Origin: Anopheles merus
Taxonomy: Eukaryota; Arthropoda; Insecta; Diptera; Culicidae
Length of the DNA: 64,000 bases
Direction of reading: 5' to 3'
Assembly (NCBI RefSeq): GCF_017562075.2
Contig: NW_024427587.1
Coordinates: 434,001 to 498,000, forward strand
Position numbers and translations under genes: made by a program
In this document: piece after piece, positions 45,733 through 55,457 of the stretch
Layout: each line of letters begins with the position of its first letter
Position numbering within the stretch: position 1 is the stretch's first letter
Notes under the pieces: model-generated
What the model was told of the DNA's origin: nothing
The model's database searches: none
What the model saw: the letters and a program-made list of their open reading frames with translations, nothing else

Positions 45733-46783
45733 TACATTCACTTTGGCCAAAAGTATGCGAATTCAATAGAAAAAAATGTGAAGACAAAATAGATCGCGTA
45801 ACACACAATTGAAGATCGTGATAATATTTGTGTTAAGCTGATTCAGCTATGCATAGATTCTAAAAAATTTTTAATTTTGCTCTCTCATAAGTTGGGCGTT
45901 CTTTCTTCTAGACGACCCAAAACAAATCGATAACACACAGAAAAGTGTCGCTAAGAATGCTAGCGATTATTTCGGGTCGTCAGTAATGGTTAAAAAAAAC
46001 TTTTTTTCATTTCAAAATTCATAATGAAGAATTTTACACATGGTAAAACTAATTTAGGACACTAGAAAAGTATATGAAAATAACTCACCTGGAAAGAATA
46101 TCCACACCTACTTTCAAAACACGGCTTGTTGTAATCACCCTTCAAGGCTGTAGCGATCTGAGCAAAGAGGAGAAAAAAGAAAATTTAAATTTGAACAAAA
46201 TGCACTCTTCACATACTGAGAACTACTCTTGGGAAAGCGACCTGCAGTCGTTACGCAAAAATCTACTTCAAAATCAACTTACCGGTTATTTAAATGTTAC
46301 ACGACCAACAGTACCCCTAGTTGCGTTAACTAACTCACAATTCTTATAGTTTTTGTTTACGGGTTGGAAAAGAGGAGAGGAGGAACCAAAAATCACCGAA
46401 TAGAACCGATGTCGCTGAGGATGGTCAACTAGTGTCCAAATCGAACTACCCGTTAAGGATTCTCAAAGGATTAGAAGACAAGCGAATCGTAGATTGTATT
46501 GATATACTATCAAAGTCATCCAATTCTTTTTGGTGTTCAAACTGTTAATCACTGGCTCACTCGGCTAATTATTATTACGTTGAGGAATAAAAAGCTTACT
46601 GCTTGGAGGACCAGTTGATTTCCCTACGACATGCCGTGCTAGCGATTTACACACGTTGAAATTATCCCGCCAAAAATTAAAACCAATAATTTCCACGAGT
46701 TGGATTAACCGTTGGAGGAGAAGGTAGCAGGCTCCTCCCCCAACGGGAAACTTAACCGATTGATCACAACCGAGTTATGATTA

Positions 46784-46990
46784 CAGGGTGCCCCATTTAA
46801 TTAATTATTTCCTTTGAACATTTTCATGCGTAACGCAATTATTTTTTATTTAATTGTCTGTATTTGTTGACAGTCGATATTGATTTTTCAAATTATATAG
46901 ATTTCAACAAATACAGACAATTAAATAAAAAATAATTGCGTTACGCATGAAAATGTTCAAAGGAAATAATTAATTAAATGGGGCACCCTG
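46784..46990. repeat. Centre of the palindrome, MITE-like hairpin
   Basis: CAGGGTGCCCCATTTAATTA at the left and its complement at the right, each with TA outside, around the loop 46871-46903. CAGGGTG ends with TA flanks look like a Tc1/mariner-type MITE, but symmetry here is guaranteed by the palindrome, so the MITE reading is inference. Confidence 0.4.
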
Positions 46991-48779
46991 TAATCATAAC
47001 TCGGTTGTGATCAATCGGTTAAGTTTCCCGTTGGGGGAGGAGCCTGCTACCTTCTCCTCCAACGGTTAATCCAACTCGTGGAAATTATTGGTTTTAATTT
47101 TTGGCGGGATAATTTCAACGTGTGTAAATCGCTAGCACGGCATGTCGTAGGGAAATCAACTGGTCCTCCAAGCAGTAAGCTTTTTATTCCTCAACGTAAT
47201 AATAATTAGCCGAGTGAGCCAGTGATTAACAGTTTGAACACCAAAAAGAATTGGATGACTTTGATAGTATATCAATACAATCTACGATTCGCTTGTCTTC
47301 TAATCCTTTGAGAATCCTTAACGGGTAGTTCGATTTGGACACTAGTTGACCATCCTCAGCGACATCGGTTCTATTCGGTGATTTTTGGTTCCTCCTCTCC
47401 TCTTTTCCAACCCGTAAACAAAAACTATAAGAATTGTGAGTTAGTTAACGCAACTAGGGGTACTGTTGGTCGTGTAACATTTAAATAACCGGTAAGTTGA
47501 TTTTGAAGTAGATTTTTGCGTAACGACTGCAGGTCGCTTTCCCAAGAGTAGTTCTCAGTATGTGAAGAGTGCATTTTGTTCAAATTTAAATTTTCTTTTT
47601 TCTCCTCTTTGCTCAGATCGCTACAGCCTTGAAGGGTGATTACAACAAGCCGTGTTTTGAAAGTAGGTGTGGATATTCTTTCCAGGTGAGTTATTTTCAT
47701 ATACTTTTCTAGTGTCCTAAATTAGTTTTACCATGTGTAAAATTCTTCATTATGAATTTTGAAATGAAAAAAAGTTTTTTTTAACCATTACTGACGACCC
47801 GAAATAATCGCTAGCATTCTTAGCGACACTTTTCTGTGTGTTATCGATTTGTTTTGGGTCGTCTAGAAGAAAGAACGCCCAACTTATGAGAGAGCAAAAT
47901 TAAAAATTTTTTAGAATCTATGCATAGCTGAATCAGCTTAACACAAATATTATCACGATCTTCAATTGTGTGTTACGCGATCTATTTTGTCTTCACATTT
48001 TTTTCTATTGAATTCGCATACTTTTGGCCAAAGTGAATGTAGATCAGGTGGTCTCCTCCCATATAATTTGATAACTAATTTCAGAATTAAAAAAAAGTGG
48101 AATGAATTTCCATAGGAACAGTTCGCTTTTCATAGCATATACGTAGTATACATTGGTCTCCTAGTGTACGGTATTGTTTTGATACATAAATAATGTTTAA
48201 ACCGTTCAGATGGTTTTAGATGGTATTTTAGTAAAAATGACAAAGGGTTTAAGAGTTTTTGTGTATTGAAAAATTCTCCAGAAAGCTTGTTTGAGGAAAC
48301 AAAATTCACCCGTGCTGTCTAAAAGTGCAATTCACATGTGGTTATAAAAACAGGGTTTGAGACCACCTGGTCTTCAAACACTTTGCATTTGGCCATAAAA
48401 ATGCAATGCTCGTCACATCGCCGTACTTTGCGGGCATTTTTCTCATCAACTTACGCTTACGCTCTAGATTGCACTATCCCCTGTTTCTATTTGTTGCTAA
48501 GGAGAATTTAGTCTTCTTTCTTTATTGCTATTTATCTTTCTCTCGCCACATTGGATCTAGCGCAATGCACTTGAAATGATCCAACTAACCATGTACAGAA
48601 AACCATAAATGTAACGACCCAAGAATGCCTGGCGGGACGTGTAGTATGAAAAATCTTATCGAAGTAATATCAAACGAAATCAAAGGAATACACAACAAAC
48701 AATCTTACTAATATTTCCAAATGTTCAATTACACAATTAAAATTATAAAACTATTTTTAAACAGCTCATTTTTAAATAC

Positions 48780-48968
48780 GGGCGGTCCCGTGGCACAGTC
48801 GTCAAATTGAACGACTCGATAATATGCCCGTCATGGGTTTAATCCCGGAATGGACCGTCCCCCCGTAGCAAGGACTGACTATTCGGCTACGTGGTAATTA
48901 ATTAAGTCTCGAAAGCCTGTATAGGCCGGCATGTCCGCGTAGGACATTACGCCAAATAGAAGAAGAAG
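48780..48968 (+). mobile_element. SINE200-like SINE, right arm
   Basis: 189 bp. It starts GGGCGGTCCCGTGGCACAGTC (box-A-like TGGCACAGTCGTC) and has box-B-like GGGTTTAATCCC about 60 bp in, as in tRNA-derived SINEs. It ends in an AGAAGAAG tail. Flanked by the 10-bp duplication TTTTAAATAC (48770-48779 and 48969-48978). The sequence agrees with my recollection of the mosquito SINE200 family. Confidence 0.8.
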
Positions 48969-49634
48969 TTTTAAATACCGAAACTTTTCAACCCTTTATA
49001 GAATTTGAAACGATACATTGTGCTGTGGTGTTTCAGTTTTTTTTTACTTTAAGACCTTTAAATAAAGTTCGGACTAATGTCTATTCATAAAATTTTTATT
49101 TTTCTATAAAACTTATATTTATCAATGGAATTATTTTGCTTTTAAGTTTCTACGTTTCTATGAAACAATTTCATTTTTGTTAGCCATGTTAAAATAAATC
49201 ATTTTGTTAGGCATACCTTTCTAAGATAAAAACAATTTATTTTGTTCCTAAATTTTGGCTGATCTTAAGGAATAAAAAGGCTGATCAAGGGACAAATACA
49301 CCGAGCCATATAACCTAAGATGAGGTCCACTTGATACTGTTCATAGACATATTTTATTAGGATGAAAGTATGCATGGTTTGATGATTGTGTTATTAACAT
49401 TTGGTAATTTGGTATGTTTCATAAACAATAACCAATAGTGCCACAAGACATTATTTACATAATTCTACTTTTATATCTAAATTTCTACGAACCTTACCTT
49501 GTAGTAAACCGTCCTCCTTGGAATTTGTTGTAAACGAAAGTAATTTTTATCAAATTCCTAAATGTATTTTTCTATCCATCTGTGTTTTACTCATAGACAT
49601 ACAAGCTGCTTTACGCTCTATTTTGGACTCTACG

Positions 49635-51419
49635 ATGTCTTCTAGCGAAATTTGGCAGCATTTCGAAAGAGTGGATAGCGGGGTAAAATGCATATACTGT
49701 AGCTTGATGTTGGGGTCTGATAGCACTTCTAACTTACGACGACATATGAAGAGAAAGCATCACTCAACTCCTATAAATAGAGCCGAACCAACTTCAGATA
49801 ACGAGCAAGAATCCTCGTCTTCTGCAAAATCATCACGCACAATAGACAATTATTTTATATCTAAGACCAGTCTGTCACCAAACGCAGTTAAAAATTTAGA
49901 TAAACTGCTAATATTATTAATATGTAAAGAATATTATCCATTTTCTATCGTTGAGGATCACTATTTCAGAGCATTTATAAAAGAATTGAATCCAAATTAT
50001 AATGTACCAACCAGAAAAACATTAGCTAATTCCGCGTTACCAAAAATTTACAACGAAACTTTGGAATATGTTAAAGCCAAACTAATATCAGATAGTTCTA
50101 TTACTCTAACTGCTGATGCATGGTCGAGTATAAATGGAACCAGTTTCCTTGCCATAACAGCTCATTTTATAAATGATAACTTCGAACTATCTGCATTTCT
50201 AATAGATTGTTCGGAATTCGAAAAAGATCACACCGGGAGCAATATAGCAAAATATATCGAATACGTTACCAACAAATTAGAAATTCATGGAAGAATAGCA
50301 ACAATAGTAACAGACAATGCATCTAATATGATAGCATCAGCAAGAGCACTTGGCATTGAACACCTTCCATGCGGTGCACATACCATAAATTTAGCAGTTC
50401 AAAAATCTATTAGCAATACTATAGAAAAAACAATAGAAATAGTAAAAAATGTGGTCATGCATTTTCGGAGAAGCAACAAAGCAATGCAAAAACTTTCAGA
50501 AGTGCAGCAAAATTTGAAATTACCACAACAAAAACTTAAACAGGATTGCCCCACACGATGGAACTCTACGTATGAAATGCTAGATCGCTTCTATAAAAAT
50601 AAAATTCCTATTTTATCATGCATTGCCACACTTAAGATAAGTTCAAAACTTAATGAAAATCAGTGGGAAATCGTAGAAGAAACTGCTAAAGTACTCCGAT
50701 ATTTGGATTCAACCACTAAAGAAATAATGGCGGAAAAAACAGTTACATTATCAAAATTGGGTGTGCTGATAAAATCTTTGATTATTCAATTAAGAGCGCT
50801 ATCATCTCATTTACATACCAACGCCAAACAGCTAGCCACAGAAATTATGTCAGGGATTGAAGATAGGTTCAACACTCGTAGCTATAAGGACATTTCATCA
50901 TTAGCAATTCTACTTGATCCAAGGTTTAAAAAAGAAGGGTTCTTAGGAAATTCCATAGAATACGAGGAGGCGTATGCTTGTTTACTTGAAAAATTAATAC
51001 CATTTAAAACTCAATGCGAAAATGAAACATCTACTGTAGAAGAATGTACAGAAATTATACAGGACGATGATATATGGGGTGTATTTAAACAGCATGTTCA
51101 ACCACAACCCAGTGGTATTACCAATAATCCTATTTTAACAGCTACTGCAGAGCTAGATCGATATTTACAAGAAAAAAATCTAAAAATTAGTGAAGATCCT
51201 CTCAATTGGTGGAAGAGTAGATTAGAAATATACCCTGGATTAGCAAAACTTGCGCAAAAATATTTGAGTATTCCAGCAACTTCTGTTCCCTGTGAGAGAG
51301 TTTTTTCGAAAACAGGACAGATTTTGACTCAAAAAAGAAGTCGACTTGGAAGCAGGAAAGTCAAGGAAATGGTATTCGTTCAATACAACTACAAAATGAA
51401 AGAAGGAAAGGATAAATAG
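49635..51419 (+). CDS. hAT transposase, right-arm copy (BED finger + hATC)
   Basis: Same protein as the left-arm copy in mirror orientation, with one residue different (I at SGITNNP). The likely start is Met at 49635 (the frame is open from 49518). BED finger, the D/D/E residues and the hATC domain are intact as described for 42355-44139. Transcription runs outward to the right array. The intact state of both copies suggests recent activity or gene conversion between arms. Confidence 0.92.
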   Translation: MSSSEIWQHFERVDSGVKCIYCSLMLGSDSTSNLRRHMKRKHHSTPINRAEPTSDNEQESSSSAKSSRTIDNYFISKTSLSPNAVKNLDKLLILLICKEYYPFSIVEDHYFRAFIKELNPNYNVPTRKTLANSALPKIYNETLEYVKAKLISDSSITLTADAWSSINGTSFLAITAHFINDNFELSAFLIDCSEFEKDHTGSNIAKYIEYVTNKLEIHGRIATIVTDNASNMIASARALGIEHLPCGAHTINLAVQKSISNTIEKTIEIVKNVVMHFRRSNKAMQKLSEVQQNLKLPQQKLKQDCPTRWNSTYEMLDRFYKNKIPILSCIATLKISSKLNENQWEIVEETAKVLRYLDSTTKEIMAEKTVTLSKLGVLIKSLIIQLRALSSHLHTNAKQLATEIMSGIEDRFNTRSYKDISSLAILLDPRFKKEGFLGNSIEYEEAYACLLEKLIPFKTQCENETSTVEECTEIIQDDDIWGVFKQHVQPQPSGITNNPILTATAELDRYLQEKNLKISEDPLNWWKSRLEIYPGLAKLAQKYLSIPATSVPCERVFSKTGQILTQKRSRLGSRKVKEMVFVQYNYKMKEGKDK

Positions 51420-51755
51420 GTTAACATGCGATTGAAATTGTAATAAAACCAAATCACGAATTAATAAGAAGTAATGTATTAAATTAAAATTCAACTTGAC
51501 TTTGTGAACTCGAATTGTATGTATTTTAAATTCTATAAATATAAACTAACAATCATCAAACAAAATTGAAATAGCCTTATTGCTGTTGACTTCATGTAAT
51601 GGGAATCATACGGGAAGTATAAGGTAAAAGGAATTTTTAATGCGACGATAAATATTTTAAAGGTAAATATTATTGCAAGAAAGAAATATTTAAAACAGAA
51701 AGAAATTTTTTATACCGCATCGTACATTCTGGATGCATTATTTGAAACGGAACAC

Positions 51756-52330
51756 GGACTGATCCAGACTCATTCGGACTGATCCAGACTCATTCAGACT
51801 GATCCAGACTCATTCGGACTGATTCGGACTGATCCGAAGTGATCAAGAGTGATCCGGACTCATTCAGACTGATCCAGACTGATCCGGAGTAATCCAGATT
51901 GTTCCGGAGTGATCCGGAGTGATCCGGAGCAATCCGGAGTGATCCGGAGTGATCCGGAGTGATCCGGAGTGATCCAGACTGATCCGGAGTGATCCGGAGT
52001 GATCCGGAGTGAACCGGAGTGATCCGGAGTGATCCGGAGTGATCCGGACTGATCCGGACTGATCCGGAGTAATCCGGAGTGATCCGGACTGATCCGGAGT
52101 GATCCGGAGTGATCCAGACTGATCCGGAGTGATCCGGAGTGATCCGGAATGAACCGGAGTGATCCGGAGTGATCCGGAGTGATCCGGACTGATCCGGACT
52201 GATCCGGAGTAATCCGGAGTGATCCGGACTGATCCGGACTGATCCGGACTGATCCGGACTGATCCGGACTGATCCGGAGTAATCCGGAGTGATCCGGAGT
52301 GATCCGGACTCGGAGTCAATGAGTCCGAAG
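51756..52330 (-). repeat. Right subterminal array of 10-bp repeats
   Basis: Complement of the left array unit (GATCCGGAGT and variants), about 575 bp, shorter than the left array. It joins the arm directly at AACAC|GGACTGATCC. A poly-C run (about 19 C) follows at 52347-52365, then palindromic CGGAGTCGGATCGATCCGAC near 52,410. Confidence 0.9.
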
Positions 52331-52780
52331 GTTTGTTCGTGCACACCCCCCCCCCCCCCCCCCCCGGTAAAACAGTCCGGAGTAACTCCGAGTCCGATTC
52401 CGGGGGGTACCGGAGTCGGATCGATCCGACTCCGGTAAAAAATCGTATTTACCCATCACTACTGCTTACGCTGCGACGTTTTTGGCGCCAAAGCGCTGTG
52501 CTCGTCGCACGTTCCAAACTGTGTCGTGTGTGCGTGTGTATGTGTCACTCTCACTGAACAAATATTAACGCGCGCAGCTGGCACTGTGGTTTTTCTCTCC
52601 CGAGATCACACACAAAAAGTAACGGTATTTTCACTTCTTGCCAACGTTCTCTCCCGAGACCGTTGGCGTAGACACTGGAGTTGAACAAAAACACGTCCGT
52701 CCGGGTTAACCGCTCGCACAAGAATGATGTCTTTACGGAATGACTGATGAAAGAATGAAGCGCCACACGGTTTGGCTCTC

Positions 52781-52788
52781 CTTTTATA
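52781..52788 (-). promoter_or_regulatory. TATA box (minus strand)
   Basis: TATAAAAG on the minus strand. An initiator-like CTTCATTC begins about 30 bases downstream, and a TCAGTC lies about 40 bases downstream. It points left, toward the hAT. Confidence 0.55.
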
Positions 52789-52847
52789 CTGCCGCAAAAC
52801 GCTGCCGGCACTCAAAACTCAGGTAAGTAGCGCACCACAAATGAGAG

Positions 52848-52855
52848 TATAAAAG
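52848..52855 (+). promoter_or_regulatory. TATA box (plus strand)
   Basis: TATAAAAG with the arthropod initiator TTCAGT (A at 52880) 32 bases after its first base, the canonical spacing. It points right, toward the Gy2 gag piece. It is back to back with the minus-strand box, 59 bp apart. Confidence 0.6.
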
Positions 52856-52963
52856 GCAAAAATCGGCGATTGCAGATTCAGTACGCCTCGAACTGTTGGC
52901 GATGACACACTTAGCACACGCAAAAAAAACACACAAATTTTTTTTCCAATTTTTATGTGCAGC

Positions 52964-53690
52964 GGTGTATGCGGACTTGTTTCAGAATGACGCAGCAAGA
53001 ATCAATAACCCTGCCAAAGTTCGACTGATGTTGCGGAAACTGGGTACGGCCGAGCACGATCGCTTTCTATCTTTTATCCTGCCCCGTCGTCCGTCCGACT
53101 TCTCGTTCGAGGAAACGGTAGAGAAGCTATCAGCGCTTTTCGACGACCAGGAGACAGATGACCAAGAAGCGGACAGAGGATCATTTGGTCTACGCATGTC
53201 GCATCAACAAATCTTCAGTGGATTTCGAGCTTGGCAAGCTTAGCAAAGAAGATTTTAAATGTTTGTTGTTTGTGTGCGGCTTGAGGGACGAGGACGAAGT
53301 TGATCTGAGAACGCGACTCCTGGCTCGTATTGAGGATCGAACCTGTACAACCCTTCAGCAACTGTCCACCGAGTGTCACCGTTTGGAAAATCTGAAGAGG
53401 GACAGCGCGATGATCGAGGGTCCTTTGCCGGAGCGCGTATTAGCTGTCAACACGAAAGGGGATCGCCAACAACGACAGCATTTTTCCGGCTTAGCTAATC
53501 CTGAAACCCCGTGTTGGTTGTGCGGAGAACGTCATTGGATGCGAGATTGTACTTACCATACCCACCAATGTGAAATGTGCTCGTGTATCGGCCATAAAGA
53601 GGGCCATTGCAAAACAGCAGCTCGACGCACGTCAAAAAAGCGTTTCACCAACTATAGAAGAACGCAAATGCTTTCAGTAAACGTCAATAA
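52964..53690 (+). pseudogene. Gy2 gag, main part with zinc knuckles
   Basis: Continues from 34,636 (YADLFQNDAARINNPAKVRLMLRKLG…). The first part lies in frame 52964-53180 and the second in frame 53158-54339, so there is a frameshift near 53,160. Knuckles at 53,513-53,610: CWLCGERHWMRDC and CEMCSCIGHKEGHC. Role in active elements: capsid and RNA packaging. Confidence 0.85.
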
Positions 53691-55023
53691 TGTGCAGCAG
53701 CGACGTAAATTCGTGCCTATTGTTATAAACGGCACCCCAGTCCCATTGCAGCTGGACACAGCATCGGACATAACCGTGATCGACCGAAAAACCTGGCAGC
53801 GCATAGGTAGTCCTCAACTAGCTCCTTCATTGATAATAGCTCACACAGCATCGGGTGCAAACCTCGCACTGGACGGGAATTTTATGGGTATTGTTAGTGT
53901 GGCTGACCAAACCAAGAGGGTTAAAATTTCAGTTACTCCAGCACGTCTGCTTCTTCTAGGGCTGGATCTGATTGATAAGTTTTCATTGTGGTCAACTCCC
54001 ATCGATCAATTTTGTTGCCAGCTGACAAAATCCAACAGCACACACGAATCATGGCAAAAGAGATTTCCTCAGGTTTTCGGAGATACTGGGTTGTGCACGA
54101 GAGCGAACGTTTCTTTTAAAGTGAAGGAAAATTGTCGCCCAGTTTTTCGCCCCAAACGACCAGTTGCTTACGCAGTACGCGAAGCAGTTGACCAAGAACT
54201 GGATCGTCTACAAACTATTGGGGTTATCACTCCGGTTAAGGCATCTGATTGGGCTGCTCCAATAGTAGTTGTCAAGAAAGCTAACGGTTCAATCCGGATA
54301 TGGGGAGATTATTCCACGGGTCTAAACGACGCTCTCTAACCTAATGATTACCCGCTACCGTTACCGGAAGACATATTCGCAAAGCTTTCCAACTGCAAGT
54401 TCTTCAGCAAAACTGATTTATCTGATGCCTTTCTTCAAATTGAGATCGACCCGCAATACCGTCCATTACTAACCATCAATACGCACCGAGGGCTGTACCT
54501 TTACAATCGCTTGCCACCGGGTATAAAGATCGCACCAGCAGCCTTCCAAATGGTAATCGATAAAATGCTAGCTGGCCTAAAGAATGTATCAGGTTACCTC
54601 GACGACATCATTGTGGGTGGCACATCAGAAGCAGAGCACGATGCGATCTTGGCAGACACGCTTGTGCGGATTCAGGATTACGGATTCACTATCCGTGCTG
54701 ACAAATGTGCTTTTCGTATGCCTCAGATCACCTACCTGGGGCACGTAATAGATAGTAGCGGACTACGCCCCGATCCGGCAAAAGTTGCACTTATACGAAA
54801 TCTGCCAGAACCAACAGACGTTACAGGCACGAGATCCTTTCTAGGTGCTATTAATTTCTATGGTCGTTTTATTCCTAACATGCGAAAGCTGAGATATCCA
54901 TTAGATCAGCTCCTCAAGGCTAATGCTTCATTCGAGTGGACGCCAGAATGCAAACGTGTTTTCCATGAGTTTAAATCTCTGTTAGCCACTGAACTACAGC
55001 TAGCTCACTATGACCCGCAGTAA
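53691..55023 (+). pseudogene. Gy2 protease and reverse transcriptase
   Basis: Protease core LQLDTASDITVID (an A where DTG/DSG usually has G or S next to the catalytic D), then RLLLLGLDLID. RT starts VFRPKRPVAYAVREAVDQEL. The frame is cut by TAA at 54337-54339 after LNDAL, then continues in the same frame with DYPLPLPEDIF, the first catalytic D in FSKTDLSDAFLQI, the LPPGIKIAPAAFQ block and the YLDD box. It ends at a TAA at 55021 just before RNase H. Confidence 0.88.
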
Positions 55024-55029
55024 AAGATC

Positions 55030-55457
55030 GTGGTTTCGGCGTTCCCACCCCTCCATCCCATCCCTACCAATCCGTGTATCCCTTATCCTCCCCTCAGAGA
55101 GGAAGGGAAAAAATAATCTAATATAATTTGCAAAAGGATTCTAGTGCATGTGACGAAAGAGTCCATAAGGACCAAAGTCACTATAATTTCTTTGACAGAC
55201 AGACAGACAGTGGTTTCGGCGGATGCATCTTCAATCGGCCTGGGGGCAACAATCAGTCATGTGTATCCGGGGAGGTTACAACGGTAATTCAGCACGCTTC
55301 ATACAAAGGCATACCTACACTTACGGCAAAACGTCTCCAGCGATTTGCACTAACCCTTCTCGCTTATGATTTCAGTATCGAGTACGTGCGCACCGAAGAT
55401 TTTGGTAATGCCGATTTGCTGTCACGGCTGATAAACACGCACACCAAGATTGCGTGA
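55030..55457 (+). pseudogene. Gy2 RNase H, interrupted and internally deleted
   Basis: KIVVSA is separated from DASSIGLGATISHV by a 168-bp insertion (55042-55209). After TTVIQHAS about 70 codons of the usual domain are missing, and the sequence resumes at KRLQRFALTLLAYDFSIEYV. The catalytic centre is therefore gone. Confidence 0.8.
55042..55209 (+). mobile_element. Short retroposon with (GACA)n tail, 12-bp TSD
   Basis: The direct repeat GTGGTTTCGGCG (55030-55041 and 55210-55221) flanks 168 bp that end in TTTGACAGACAGACAGACA. A variable-length target duplication and a simple-repeat 3' tail are typical of SINEs or 5'-truncated non-LTR elements. I do not recognise the family. Confidence 0.75.

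Larger units (their letters stand above)
41104..52461. mobile_element. Giant palindromic hAT transposon, 11,358 bp
   Basis: Ends are 13-bp inverted repeats, TAGTGATGGGTAA and its complement, flanked by the perfect 8-bp duplication CTGCTTAC (41096-41103 and 52462-52469). The interior is two near-identical 4,852-bp arms (42019-46870 and 46904-51755) in inverted orientation around a 33-bp loop. Each arm carries a full transposase gene pointing outward and one SINE. Between arms and ends lie unequal arrays of a 10-bp repeat. The left side has an extra 80-bp segment (about 41,938-42,018) that the right side lacks. Presence of terminal repeats and one target duplication indicates insertion as a single unit. 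Confidence 0.9.
52470..52943. other. Right flank of the hAT insertion with divergent core promoters
   Basis: Non-coding, with CTCTCCCGAGA motifs at 52,595 and 52,650 (also at 41,049 on the other side of the hAT). It contains the two TATA boxes listed separately. I recognise no gene body. The ORFs on the minus strand (52551-52811) have no known domain. Confidence 0.5.
34638..52963 (-). mobile_element. Tc1-like transposon, expanded by nested insertions (inferred limits)
   Basis: Left end: TA then CACTGGTGGACATCAAAATA. Candidate right end, read on the minus strand: TA then CACCGCTGCACATAAAAATT (52,944-52,963). Most of the first 24 bases agree, and the gag reading frame resumes immediately outside. 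In between are the dead Tc1 transposase (34785-35596), an I-clade retrotransposon, the 11.36-kb hAT and about 700 bp of other sequence. An alternative right end near 35,642 (CAGTGGTCAAGG on the minus strand) is possible but matches less well. Confidence 0.5.

Noticed and set aside
46074..46349. 91-codon frame and its mirror at 47425-47700 inside the hAT arms
   Set aside because: No recognisable domain. Its duplication is explained by the palindrome, so the two copies are not independent evidence of coding.
48780..48860. tRNA gene
   Set aside because: Box-A- and box-B-like motifs are present, but there is no cloverleaf, and the body and tail are those of a SINE.
52551..52811. Heat-shock or histone gene downstream of the minus-strand TATA box
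   Set aside because: The sequence after the promoter encodes no recognisable histone or heat-shock protein; only the promoter-like motifs can be supported.
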